Shown piece by piece: positions 46,140 to 56,890 of a stretch of 64,000 nt of DNA. The stretch is taken from positions 27,222,716 to 27,286,715 of the forward strand of contig OZ022258.1 in the NCBI GenBank assembly GCA_963978905.1, given 5' to 3'. The first letter of the stretch is position 1, and every line of letters starts with the position of its first letter. Under the pieces are notes generated by a model that worked only from the letters and a program-made list of their open reading frames with translations, did not search any database and was not told the DNA's origin. The stretch is from Trichostrongylus colubriformis. Its lineage: Eukaryota > Nematoda > Chromadorea > Rhabditida > Trichostrongylidae. Position numbers and translations under genes: made by a program.

Positions 46140-47014
46140 TATACTCTCCTTTTTTTCTATTCGCACCTAATAATGTTCGGAATAGCACAGAGCACTTCTC
46201 GTAGCGATCCGATTTATCTACTCTGCTTTACTTGATTTATGGTTTCCTAAATAGTCCAGCTTTACAGTGATTTGAGTGGTGCATGCTTTTCTGCGTACCT
46301 GATTACTTTTTTTTCGCTGTTACACACCACGTGGCTATTCTAGATCCTCAATTGTTATTCTTTAACATGGCCTATCTGCATTCAAAGGCATTTGCCGATC
46401 AACTTTTGCATTCGACACTTTCTGCTCTTGTAGTGTGCTTTGCGTTTTGGGGGTGCTAGCAGGGGTTGAGGTCACTAGCGCCTGTCACCTATACATCATT
46501 TCTGATGTCTTGAGTGGGGCACGCCTGAAGCACGGCAATACTATTGCCGTTACCATTGATTCATAGCGGGAGCTTTTGTCACATGTGTACTACTATGCAA
46601 GCCATCGCTTTTTCAGAGCGGTAGCTCTTGGAACAAATGAAAAAAGGGTTGTGTTTCGCTTTGGTACATGTAGTTCGCTGTGCAGCTACCCTACCTTTTC
46701 TATTTGGACTGTGCATGAAAGAAGAAATTTGAGTCTCACCATAAACTTCTATTTCCACTAAGCATCTTCACATCCTTCATTCAGAATTCTGCAGGTAAAG
46801 TCACAAGTGCTTGGCATTACCATGACTCGTCCTGTACAGTTCGATCTGTCATTGACTCTCTTAACACGATATATCCTCTAACAAGTTCTAGATTTATTGG
46901 TTTCAATTCAAAAAAATGTATTTGTAGCGTCGAAACTCCATGTTGAATCCCAAGGTTTCCCGATTTTCAAGCTCAGAATGGGAGAAGACGCCGAAACGTT
47001 AGCCTCGCATACAG
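46140..47014. other. Intergenic or untranslated, no supported gene
   Basis: No further coding exon could be placed. The 61-codon frame at 46576-46761 has no motif or splice context. Confidence 0.4.
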
Positions 47015-47630
47015 TTACGATAACATCGTGAATCTTGGAACGGCCTCAATAGAAATATCCATTGTAGTGGAAACTTTGGCGGAAGCTAGTGAGATATAAG
47101 TTGAACTTTTTAAATTAAATTCTTCGCAGCAGGAACAGAAAGTAAAGGAATGCATGACAACTCCGTGGCGCCTACTTTTTCTTGTTTTCATTTCAATAGC
47201 CACCCAGCCAATAATCACGGGTCGGTGATAGGTTTTCTGCGGGCATGCAACTTCTTTCATCGGTTGCACGGTGTCGATTCCACTCTTACGGAACTCGGCT
47301 GCGACATCTCTTTTTCCAACTGCCATTTCAACATAATGTCGAAAAATTTTTCATAGTTGGAGCAGTGCTACAGCCAGTGATAAGCGTGAAGGTTACAGAT
47401 ACACATTTTTGCTTCGGTGCGATTGCTGTCTCAAACCACGCAAATTCGCTCATCCGTAGACAAAAATTCTTCATATATGGTTGCTGGGTGGCTGTTGTGA
47501 CCGCGTCCGGGTATATGGAGTTATGAGGCACAATGTGCGGGTCACGAATGTTGAGTCCGAGATGGGGCGCCATGTGTGATCGGGTGGCGTTAGTAGTTAC
47601 AACATATTTCTCCCATTTTGACAGTTGCAC
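47015..47630 (-). CDS. Candidate gene C on minus strand, frame change inside
   Basis: Two consecutive open frames on the - strand, 100 codons (47630-47328) and 103 codons (47326-47015), meet with a stop and an ATG separated by one base. Both read like protein (SEFAWFETAIAPKQKC; VGKRDVAAEFRKSGIDTVQ; YHRPVIIGWVAIEMKTRK). A GT-AG intron of about 86 bp, from the GTGTATCTG donor to the ATGGCAG acceptor, would join them in phase; alternatively this is a frameshifted pseudogene. The + strand is also partly open here, so the strand is not certain. No family recognised. Confidence 0.3.
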
Positions 47631-47805
47631 AGTGATCCGTGTTTGGAAATTATCGAGCTCTTTACCGTGTGTGCAATTTTAAATATCATCCCCAGTAAGA
47701 CGACCTGCGAAGTGAGAACATTTCAAAATTATTTCTTACCTGTCGGGCTGGTGCACACTGCTATGCGCATCGAACGATGAGTGTCAGCAGGTCGATCGGA
47801 TTGGG

Positions 47806-48392
47806 CCGCTTTCAGACTTTGCGGCACCGAGAAGAACTTAAACGGCAAAATGTGACATTGCTCTCCCCAGTGCGGTCGCGTCGCGGCTTTCGTACTGGAG
47901 CATATTATCTCCTCCAGACGCGCTAATCTCCATGCCGCTAATATGCTTTTAACTGGGAGTGGTAGTTTTCCTCGTTACCTTTCCATCTGCTGCTTATTGT
48001 AGTTTTATCTTTTCTCTAGAGTGTACTTTATCCACAACGTGCACTGTCTTTATAGTGTATCTTATGCAGGATTTGCCACTTTTCTATGAAGATGCGAATT
48101 CAATTTTCACTACTCCTTGCGTTGTTTTCATTAACTGCGCGTGCGCTATCGAAATGCTTTTAGAAAAGCTTTTATGTCTGGGGTCCTCTGAATGTTAAAA
48201 CCTGTTATGTTGAGCGGTATTACTTTTCTGATATGCCCTCATATTGTTGTTGCTTTAATTCAAGTTAACGGATCTAGCATAGATTTCCAGGTTTTTCAGA
48301 ACTGAAGCTGTAGAGTGGTTTTTGTGTGATATTTTTTTGTGATATTTGTTGAATTGATTTGATTTGTTGAACACGTTTCTTGATGAACAGTG
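47806..48392. repeat. Inverted repeat arm and spacer
   Basis: 47813-47938 (GAAGAACTTAAACGGCAAAA, GTGACATTGCTCTCCCCAGT, AGCATATTATCTCC) is an inverted copy of 48713-48823. The outer edge GGGCCGCTTTCAGACTTTGC resembles the Harbinger-type MITE ends at 40376. The MITE at 48393 lies between the arms, so the pair may be one element later invaded. Confidence 0.5.
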
Positions 48393-48634
48393 GGGTCAAA
48401 TAAAGTCGGGGAAGGGGGAGACGCAAAATTTCCACCCACGTCAGAACTTCTTTCCTTCCCTAGGTTTAGGCTAAAGCAGATGAAACCTATGCTCTGACAG
48501 ATGCTTTTTCATGTGAGGGGAGGGGATATCAATTTTAGCCTAAGCCTAGGGAGGGAAAGGAGCTTCGACGTTGACGCAAGGTTGCGTCTCCTCCCCCTCC
48601 CCCCCCCCCCCCCCCCCCCGACTTTATTTGACCA
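48393..48634. mobile_element. hAT-type MITE, 242 bp, with long C run
   Basis: Ends GGGTCAAATAAAGTCGGG and TGGTCAAATAAAGTCGGG (complement of right), flanked by an exact 8-bp duplication GAACAGTG (48385-48392 and 48635-48642). A run of more than 20 C with one T sits directly inside the right end. Relatives at 38994-39683 and 52982-53193 carry C runs in the same place. Confidence 0.8.
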
Positions 48635-48642
48635 GAACAGTG

Positions 48643-49977
48643 TTGACTATAGCAATAATGGATGTTAAACGACGATTCCGAAGACATTCCACCTCAAGCA
48701 GGACCACATGGCATGGAAGATTAGCGCGACTAGGAAGATAATATGCTCCAGTACGAAAGCCGCTACGCGACCGCACTGGGGAGAGCAATGTCACATTTTG
48801 CCGTTTAAGTTCTTCTGCGGCACCGCCGGCACTGCTGCGAAGCGCTCCATTTTTTACGCTCATTTGAGCCATCTACAGCTTGATGATCGTGGCGGAAGTC
48901 CGTGTGAATTTTACTACAGCTGGGTGATATGCTAAAATTCTCGCCAAGATTCGAATCTCTCCTGTTTTCACTGCCCCCCTACAATTAGCATGCTGTATGT
49001 ACATTATAAACAGAGCGCCGTAACAGTGCCTGCATTGTCGGTGGCAGATAGATACTGCCGTCGATTCCGGTGCTGGCGCCAATGCCGCAGAGCATGCTAG
49101 CATAATCGCACAATCGCAGACCGCGACGCATGAGAGCGCGAGCCATTCAGCAGTTTGTCGTGGAAATCTCGTTACGTTGCGAAATTTCCGCGACGATTGG
49201 GACATCATGAGGGTGTTATTACGCTGAGCGGCTCGCCGTCGTTAAACACCTCGCTAAGCTCTGTCCATACTGGGCATTGGAGGAGATGCATACTGGGTGG
49301 TGCCTTTACATTCCGCTTTCTCCAGATTTCCAATGCCCTTAATTCTCAAGAACCCATACCAGCACCATTGAAAGTCTCCGAGGGGGGTCGAGGCATAAAA
49401 TATGACACCTTGGATCATAGCAGTACAATCGTCCAAGGAGCGAGAGCTTAGTTACTTTAACCCAAGCATCATTCCTTAGGAAGCTTCCCACAGTAGACCC
49501 ACCATGAGAGTTGGTACTGCTGTTCCATTCAGACGCCGATGTCACAGGTGTTCTAAAGCCCGATTGAGCCGACTGCCGGCTCCACATTTTCATAACGGTG
49601 AAAGTAGTGAGCTGCAGCTTGCTCCTGCTTCTGGAAGAACATTCCAGGAATTTAGACCAACACTTTTTTTCGTTACTCTCTGTTTCCTATACTTGACAAA
49701 TGTGAGCCGTGAGCAAAGTGACTTTTTTCTCTTCCCCTTGTATAATAAAGCTGCCTTAATTTTCTGCTTCGTGGAACTTATAGAACTAATAGAGCTAAGC
49801 GGCGTTTAGCAAACCTCTGATTCACGCACCTAGTTAAGCACTTCTCACACATGAGTTGCGAAGTGTTCGCCACATGGGGTGCAAGCAGGTAGTAGTTCAT
49901 TCGTATCAGTGTGTGCAAACCCTTAAATACCAGTTGGGCTGGCGCACGCTACTGCGTGTCACACATGGAAGAATGCT
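48643..49977. other. MITE remnants, no supported gene
   Basis: 48713-48860 is the second arm of the inverted repeat described at 47806; 48880-49130 carries GATCGTGGCGGAAG and AAGATTCGAATC boxes of the Harbinger-type MITE family. From 49150 to 49977 I see nothing firm; the open frames at 49155-49451 and 49504-49809 lack motifs. Confidence 0.45.
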
Positions 49978-50201
49978 GGGTGACGGTTGGGACACACGAA
50001 TCTAGGCCGTGACCCTGTGACAGCTTGGGACTTTTGCCCTGTGACATGAATAATTCAGACAATTTGACTATACAACGGAACAGACTTGCAAGGAGGACAC
50101 GATTTACATGAACAAATTGTCTGAATTATTTAAGGCTTAGGTCAAGGGCCACAGGCTGTTACACGGTCACGGCCTAGATTCGTGTGTCCCAACCTACACC
50201 C
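49978..50201. mobile_element. Mutator-type MITE, 224 bp
   Basis: Inverted ends GGGTGACGGTTGGGACACAC and GGGTGTAGGTTGGGACACAC (complement of right), with arms of about 95 bp continuing through TCTAGGCCGTGACC and AATAATTCAGACAATTTG. Flanked by an exact 9-bp duplication AAGAATGCT (49969-49977 and 50202-50210). Confidence 0.85.
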
Positions 50202-50359
50202 AAGAATGCTATTTAGCTTCATCGATATCGATCGATCGGTATCATCATTCGCACGGTTTACAGAAACAGAGAGTTCGCAAAATCGGAAAAAGTTAACACT
50301 ATCCCTCTCGTCGGTCTCGTCCTTCCGCATCAATCTATATCGATCAAGCTCATTTTGCA

Positions 50360-50863
50360 GGGAGGAGGGAAAAACTCACCGGCGCGCGCATGGGGCGCGT
50401 GCTTGGTGACGTCACAGCCACCGCGCGCCGCGACGGTTTGCGATGGCCTGCGCTACAAACATTGCTCTTCAATGAGGATAACCTCGCTCTCACTTCAGCA
50501 AAGTCATGAGATGGCTTGCACTTTTTTACTATGTGTCTCCCGCATGGTCATACATGGGACGGAGCTCACACAGTCTCCTGAAACTTCTACATCACTGGGC
50601 TGAGGCAAATCCAATACGTCTGTAGAAGCTAGCCACTTTGAAAAAGGCCAGCTCTCCCAGCTGTCGAAAAGCCTGTCAAAGCAGCAAAGCTTCCGCAGCA
50701 ATATGTGCTCACCCTCAATGTATTAGCAAAACACAAACAAGGTAACCCTCTATAAAGCGCTTTGGTAGGAGCAAGGACATCGCTCACCGTCGCGCTGCGC
50801 GGTGGCTGTGACGTCACCGCGTACGCGCCGCATACGCGCGCCGGTGAGTTTTTCCGTGGAGCC
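50360..50863. mobile_element. Mutator-type MITE, 504 bp
   Basis: GC-rich inverted ends share GGAAAAACTCACCGGCGCGC and a TGACGTCACAGCCACCGCGC-type block. Flanked by an exact 9-bp duplication CATTTTGCA (50351-50359 and 50864-50872). The outermost six bases of the two ends differ. The second copy at 53194-54953 has been split by a mariner. Confidence 0.8.
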
Positions 50864-50872
50864 CATTTTGCA

Positions 50873-51624
50873 TGCTTCCATGTGTGGCGCGCCAGTAGTT
50901 TGCGCGAGCTCAACTGGTATCATTCGGGATCCCATCTTTGCTGCGACGCGAGATTTGAATTTCCCGCCATCCGCTTTTCGAGGCTGCTCATCGGGTCCGA
51001 TCCCTCACCATTGATGTCCCCTTACCACTTCCTATACCACTTCAAAAATTCAGAGTCCCAGCTTTGCTGTGATGGGAGGTATGAGTTTCCGGTCAAACAC
51101 AAACACGGAAACACACACACACCAACAGACATAGTAGGCCTCTTATATAGTGGGACAGCACAAACCAGTTTCTAAATTTAAGCGCTGAATTTAATGGTTG
51201 TGCGAAGTTTTTTTTTTCAAATAATGGCTTAGTGTGTAGGCTCCAAGTGAAAATTTGAAGTTGACGTTCTTGAAATTATCGAGTTGTAAGTATTTGCAAG
51301 AAATAGCACTGGCGTGGATGGAGAGGGAAGCTGTGTAGATTGTATCGCAGATGGTCGTCGGTCGTCATTAAGTTTCTCCGAAAACCAAAACAAGCCCCAT
51401 CTTTTTGATTTGTACGATTTCTTATTATTTCTTCCTTTATTCTCTTAGTCCAATGATATCATCTCAAAGCCATGTTTTTGAGAGGGAAACATTGAAGCGG
51501 AGTTTCTTCGTTCGTCTGCTTTCTGTATCCTCGAAAATCAAGTTTAGGCGTAATTGGATTTGAAAAGTACATAGCTTCGTTGGGAAGATGCTTTATGGAT
51601 GGGCAAGCTATGTACTAGCTAGCA
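50873..51624. other. Intergenic, no supported gene
   Basis: Two GGGA/GTCCxAGCTTTGCTG segments at 50930-50960 and 51050-51085 are short direct repeats (TTTGCTGCGACGCGAGATTT / TTTGCTGTGATGGGAGGTAT). No gene supported. Confidence 0.4.
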
Positions 51625-51915
51625 ACAACGAGAGTACGGCCAAGATACAGCACTTCGAAATGGCGGCCAGCTGGGCGGAGCCTCAAATAAGTGCCCGATC
51701 CCGTCGTCCGCCGCGGCTGGAAACGGAGAGTGGGACTGTCTTTGTTATTTTCTGATCCCAATGTGCGCCTCCGACCGCGGCGCACGATGGGGCGGGCATT
51801 TATCCGGAGGCCCCTACCACCAGGTCGCCATTTTGAGGAGCGGTGTCTAAGCCGGATCTCACTTTTTCGCGTGGAACTTTGCAATACCATCCTCATTAAG
51901 CAAATGCAGCATTAA
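51625..51915 (+). repeat. Dispersed repeat (20.6 / 41.5 / 51.7 kb family)
   Basis: CAAGATACAGCACTTCGAAA, CTGGGCGGAGCC, CCCGTCGTCCGCCGCGGCTG and GTGGAACTTTGCAATACC match 41470-41790 in order. Internally it is also a weak inverted repeat, with GGCGGCC boxes on both sides. Confidence 0.65.
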
Positions 51916-52229
51916 TATATTGGTAAATGAAAACCCCATTTTTCTATGCACGGCTCTTGGACATCTTATAAACAATCAAAGTAGATGAGCATGCCGATGT
52001 TTCATGTGCCTGAACGATACTTTTCCGATTCTGAGGTTCATTTTTTTGTGAAGCAGGATATGGGGTTTCAGCGTGATCGTAAAACAGTTCCCGCTTCTCT
52101 GATGGGGTAGTCCTTTTCTAACAAATTGAGTTCTGTCAATTTTCATATAAATATTCCCAAGAATCCTCGTTTCTGTTATACATGAGTAATCCGTGAACCT
52201 TTGGGCGTAGCGAGAGACCGAAAATTCAG

Positions 52230-52774
52230 CTTTTCAATTCCTTGAACTTCGAGATTTTCGACAGAAGCCTCGATAAAGCAAGCGTTTCGTTTGCCTTCAC
52301 TCCAACAATATCGCGCTTACTTTCTTTTTTCTACCACGGGAACAAATTTATGTGTAAAAACTATGTATGTGACTGTATGCCCTCCAAGACGAGAAATATC
52401 TTCCGGACTTATCTTTTACAAGTCCTTGTTCAATCTTTTTTCTTGTTCTGAATGTGAAATCCTTGTTTAATAACGTTCACAGTATCCATGGCTAACAGCT
52501 CTGGTTTTCTGCTTTGCAGGAAGGAGGACTGCACAAACAACGGGGAAAACAAGGTTTTTTGGTTGTGAACGAGGATTTTTTAAGGAGCTCTCGATGCGGC
52601 ATCGCGAAGTTCGTAAGGGGACGCCCGCGGCCTGGACACGGTGAAATAAGAACAAAATCAAGGGAGGAAGGCAAGGGCGGAATAACGTTTACAAAAACAA
52701 AGGCGTCTGAAAACAAACATATGGGTTCGGTAGATACAATGTGTAACGAAACGGCGTTGAAAAGCGCGCCATAG
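52230..52774 (+). CDS. Candidate two-exon gene fragment D, unknown function
   Basis: Exon 52230-52364 (ATTCAG acceptor, GTATGT donor) and exon 52520-52774 (TTTGCAG acceptor, stop TAG) join in phase 0 across a 155-bp intron. Peptide pieces: FEIFDRSLDKASVSFAF, SFFYHGNKFMCKNY, then EGGLHKQRGKQGFLVV, KFVRGRPRPGHGEIRTK and a Lys/Gly-rich end ENKHMGSVDTMCNE. The terminal exon, 85 codons with a strong acceptor, is the best-supported part. The - strand is open here too, so the call is tentative. Family not recognised; upstream exons not found. Confidence 0.35.
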
Positions 52775-52981
52775 GGCGCTATTTGCCTCCAGGGCGCGCT
52801 TCCGTCCAAACTGCAAGCTTCCATGGCCGAGCCACGCTTCGTTCATTTTAAAGCTTGTCTTCGGCCTGATGTAACCTTTTTTTGAATTATTTCCTCTTAA
52901 GATTGTTTTCTAGTGACATATCTTACTTATTTACTTATGGGTCTTCTTAATTGTGCATTTCTATACCTGAAAATCTCAGAA

Positions 52982-53193
52982 GGGTCAAATAAAGTCGGGA
53001 GGGGAGACGCAACTTTGCGTCGACGTCGAAGCTCCTTTCCCTTACTAGGCTTAGGCTAAAATTGATATCCCCTCCTCCCACATTAAAAAGCATCTGTCGA
53101 AGCATACGTCTCACCTGCTTTACTCTAATCCTAGGAAGGGAAAGAAGCTTTGACGTGGGTGGAAATTTTGCATCTCCCCCCCCCCCCCCCCCC
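52982..53193. mobile_element. hAT-type MITE, right end missing
   Basis: Left end GGGTCAAATAAAGTCGGGAG and internal blocks match 48393-48634 but with the inner part inverted relative to the ends. It stops at a C run at 53176-53193, where the next MITE begins, so the CGACTTTATTTGACC end has been lost. Confidence 0.65.
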
Positions 53194-53321
53194 GGCTCCA
53201 CGGAAAAACTCACCGGCGCGTGCCAGGTGACGTCACAGCCACCGCGCGGCGCGACGGTGAGCGATGGCCTGTGCTCCTACCACCCTACTTCGATGAGCGT
53301 AACCTTGATGGTACATTGCTA

Positions 53322-54600
53322 TTAGGTTGTTGCAAAATTAATTTCGGAAATGGACCGCATACTTCAAACTGCTATAACTTAGCTTAAACACAAGTTTATT
53401 AATCGAAGTAAAAACCATCAGAATCTACACACTTTTGCCAACGAACAGGCAATAAATCTAAGCCTTCACTATAAAAGCTACTATCACGAGAATCAACGAA
53501 GTCAAGGAAGGCACATTCAACATCGTCTAAATTAGTAAATTGTTTCTGACGCAGATGAGAATTATGGGCTCGAAAAAAGTGATAGTCTGTTGGGGAAAGG
53601 TCGGGAGAATATGCTGGGTGAGGGAGAACTTCTATACCCATGTGGGTCAATTTTTGCCGAGTGATTTGTGAGGTGTGTGGTCTTGCGTTGTCCTGCAACA
53701 GGATCGGCCCTCCTCTATTCACCACCGCCGGCCACAATTTTTGCAACTTTCTATACATTTGCTCCAGATCACAACAGTAAGACTGCTGTGACTGGCTGAC
53801 CAGGTTGCAAGAAACTGTAATAGATTACACCTTTACAACACCACCACACAGTAATCATAACCTTTTTAGGGTGAAGGTCGGGTTTAGGAAAAGTTTTTGG
53901 AGGAGCATCCTTATCTACCCAGACTAATCCCTGCTTCCTGTTATCATAAAGAACTCATTTTTCATCTACAGTTATAATACGGTTTACAAATGGCTCATTT
54001 TTATGGCGAACTAGGAGAGTAGAGCAGGTGTTGAAACGTGCCAGACGCTGCTCATCGGTCAGGTCATGAGGCACCCACTTCGACATCTTCTTCACCTTGC
54101 CGATTGTCAGCAAATGTCTGGCCATTGTAGAGGAATGTACGCCTAGGTCTTCTGCTAACGTACGAGTATTCGTCTCCGGATTTGCTTCGACGGCTCTCCT
54201 TATATCTTGATCATTAAGCGATGACCTGCGGCCGCGACCCGACTTCTCTTCGAGATCAAAATCGCCAGAAGCAAATTTTTTTAACCAGGCTCCACTGTAC
54301 GTTTGCAAGGACAATTCGTCCCAAAAACTGCTGAGATTACGAGCTGCCTCCGCTGCGGAGTGTTCCAATTTAAACTCATAAAGCATGATGACTCGATAGT
54401 CGCGTCGGTTCATGATTATACGCAGCCCTGGAAAAGGCCGGCTGGAAAACTTAGAGCGACATTCATAGAAGTTTCTGAAAGAGCAGAAAAAAACCCACCA
54501 AATGGTATGCCTGGCGTTCCTTGGGATGGAATAGTTCAGGGTAAAAAATCTACCTATTTATACATACCTTGAAACCGAAATTAATTTTGCAACAACCTAA
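53322..54600 (-). mobile_element. mariner element, bandit/Hsmar1-like, 1279 bp
   Basis: Exact inverted ends TTAGGTTGTTGCAAAATTAA are flanked by TA (53320-53321, 54601-54602). It carries one transposase gene on the - strand, nearly full length but broken. The protein resembles the cecropia-subfamily mariners that include human Hsmar1 and the hookworm element bandit. Identical ends and few lesions suggest a comparatively recent copy. It landed inside the MITE at 53194-54953. Confidence 0.9.
53399..54413 (-). pseudogene. mariner transposase, two lesions
   Basis: Starts MNRRDYRVIMLYEFKLEHSA at 54413. Helix-turn-helix region and the linker WVPHDLTDEQ are present. ITVDEK holds the first catalytic Asp; the next codon is TGA where mariners have Trp, so a single base change stops the frame at about 53955. 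Reading on gives VLYDNRKQG and KKVMITVWWCCKGVIYYSFL; a frameshift near 53780 precedes QDNARPH (second Asp) and SPDLSPTDYHFF (third Asp), with 34 residues between them. The end RWQKCVDSDGFYFD is intact at 53399. Inactive as it stands. Confidence 0.9.
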
Positions 54601-54954
54601 TACACTAAGGTTGAGTACATAATGCTGCGACGAGCTTTGCTGCTTTGACATACATACAACAGCTGGGAGAGCTGGCCTTTTTCTGTGTGGCTAGCCTCTC
54701 CAGCCATATGGATTCGCTTCAGCGAAGTGATGTACAAGGTTCAGGGGACTGCGTGTGCTCCGTCCGACGCATAACAATGTGGGGAGATAAAGAGTAGAAA
54801 AGTACAGGCCCCCTTAAGACTTTGATAAAGTGACAGCAAGGCTATCCTCTTGAAGCGCAATGTTTGTAGCGCAGGCCATCGTAGAGCGCCGCGTCGAGCG
54901 ACGGCTGTGACGCCACTCAGTACGCGCCGCATGCGCGCGCCGGTGAGTTTTTAA

Positions 54955-55105
54955 AAAAAACTTATAATAGAAACATCTCCTTTTGGCACCACAAGGCGTC
55001 AAATTGGCGAGTTTGTGCAAAGCCGGCCACTCAAACTCGTCCACTCTACGTCTGTTCTACAGTGAGCCAAAATTACCTCCTCCTGGTGTCTTTGAAAACG
55101 GCGCG
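54955..55105 (-). repeat. Dispersed 470-bp repeat, fragment
   Basis: Matches the first third of the family in reverse (TTGGCGAGTTTGTGCAA, CTACGTCTGTTCTAC), ending in CTGGTGTCTTTG. Confidence 0.7.
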
Positions 55106-55511
55106 GCACAACCCTCCTTCGAGCGACCAAGCTCTTGGGTCTTTCCATTAGTACTGCCGCTTTTTTCAAAATCTAAGTTTTCCTGTAAAGTCACAAGTTT
55201 GTGCAGTATGTTATGTACCATCCGAAAGAGACTTATATCTGTCTACGAAGAAGTAAATACAGTCTCGTGTGTCCTAGAATGGGGCTGATTTCAAGCTGTG
55301 AAGTGGTAGGTCTAGTCGACAAAAGCTGACCAAATCGGTAATTGACTACAACACTTGGGGACTATGTTCCGCTTTGGAAAAATCAATCAATTGTGTGCTT
55401 CATACTGAGCCTCTTTTGCAAGATCTGATGATTGATTGGTCGAGAAGTCCTTCACTCTTGCTCCGAATTGTGTTTCTCCGCTAAAATTTGTTGGTTTTTT
55501 GACAATTTTTT
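55106..55511. other. Intergenic, no supported gene
   Basis: No gene or repeat recognised with confidence. Confidence 0.4.
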
Positions 55512-55782
55512 TGGGGTGGGAGTCGATCGGTCGCATTATCGCTTGGCGGCGCCGCACTCGCGGCGCCGTCAGCACGGCTTGCTGCCGTCGATTGGAATTA
55601 CCCTCAGTATGCAGTGGTCTGGTATCGTGAGGGCCTTTAAAGATTGCAGGTTGGAAGCTTCGGAAGACCTTATATGTTGTGGTTGTTGCTGTTTCAACGG
55701 ATAAAACTACAAAACACTCGCACTCGCCGCGCCGCTCTGCGCTGGCGGCCGCACGAAAATTCGACCAATCGACCCCCACCCA
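55512..55782. repeat. Probable MITE (0.7 / 38.2 / 55.5 kb family)
   Basis: Ends TGGGGTGGGAGTCGATCGGT and TGGGTGGGGGTCGATTGGTC (complement of right) are inverted; inside, GGCGCCGCACTCGCGGCGCC is a perfect short palindrome. Flanks give no clear duplication. Matches 38190-38445. Confidence 0.6.
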
Positions 55783-56097
55783 TTTCTTTGCGAGTTCTCG
55801 ATCAACCATTTGGTGGAACTTAAAGAAGAGATCGGGCCTAAGTACGGGTTACATAACTGAATAGTTTTCCCTGAGTAAAATACATGGTTTAGAGTATTGG
55901 TGGCTCAGTTAATTTTTACAAACTAGAACTACCACTCAGGATCAATGGTGACGTCGAGAAATTTTTGCATAAATGAGATCCTACCCCGAAAGGGGTCTCC
56001 ATTACGACCACCCCCCCTTCCCGTCAACGTCTGCAAAACTCGTCGCAGGGCTGTATGTCCTGGGCGAAAGGTACAGAATTCATCGAGGGAAGTTGTA

Positions 56098-56788
56098 TTA
56101 GGTCTGTGCAGAATAAATGGCCAAAACGGAACACTTTTTTCAAAACGCCATGACTTCGCTCAGACACAACTTTATTTGTCGAAATAAAAACCATTCGAAT
56201 CTACACAACCTTGCCAACGATCTGGTAAAGAAAATATGCCATCATGATCAAATTCAGGATTGCGAAAATTAATGAAGTCAACGATGGCATTTTCAACATG
56301 CATCGTTTCGCCGAACTCCTTCTGACCCAGGTTTGCATCGAGAACCGGGAAAAAGTGGTAATTCGTCAGAGATAGGTCTGAGGAAGAAGGGGGGGGGGGG
56401 GTGAGGGAGAGTCTCGATCAGTTTCTGCCGGGTGACTTTCGATCTATGGGGTTTTGCGTTGTTTTGCGCACCCAGTAAAAAAATGATGCAGTTAGGCATC
56501 GAGCCTCTCCCTCACCCCCCTTATTCCCCAGACATATCCCTGACGGATTACCACTTTTTCCGGGTTCCCGATGCAAACCTGCGGCAGAAAAATTATGCAC
56601 AGTAAAAATGCCATTCTTGACTTTATTGATTCTAGCAGTCCAGAATTTGATCATGGTGACATATTTTCTTCAATAGATCATTGGCGAAATTCTGTAGATT
56701 CGAATGGTTCTTATTTCAACAAGTAAACTTGTGTCTGAGCGAAGTTATGGCCAGTTATGCTTTGGCCATTTATTCTGCACAGACCTAA
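56098..56788. mobile_element. Palindromic mariner derivative, 691 bp
   Basis: Ends TTAGGTCTGTGCAGAATAAA are inverted and flanked by TA (56096-56097, 56789-56790). Both arms contain the C-terminal part of a mariner transposase, pointing outward: on the - strand an AKPHRSKVTRQKLIE stretch to the C-terminus (56499-56190), on the + strand YSPDISLTDYHFF (56522) to a degraded RFEWFLFQ end at about 56720. The two arms therefore start at different places in the gene and are fused near 56505. Both copies are broken by stops. A foldback MITE born from two mariner ends. Confidence 0.8.
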
Positions 56789-56890
56789 TAAAAGCTTTAA
56801 CCCCTAGGTACGACCCCTCCCCCATCCAACCCAAAATACAACTCCCTCGTCAATAAATCTTCGACAGAGCTTTAACCCCTAGGTACGACC

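Larger units (their letters stand above)
53194..54953. mobile_element. Mutator-type MITE interrupted by a mariner
   Basis: Outer ends GGCTCCACGGAAAAACTCAC (left) and its complement near GCCGGTGAGTTTTT (right) match the element at 50360-50863. The internal part after the mariner (TGCTGCTTTGACA, CAGCTGGGAGAGCTGGCC) matches 50640-50720 in reverse. Removing the mariner leaves about 480 bp, close to the intact copy. Confidence 0.7.

Noticed and set aside
52492..52824. 110-codon open frame on - strand
   Set aside because: Opposite candidate exon 52520-52774, which has a strong splice acceptor and a more protein-like reading; kept as the less likely strand.
55387..55809. 140-codon open frame on - strand
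   Set aside because: It spans a MITE-like repeat present at 38.2 kb, where the frame is not kept.
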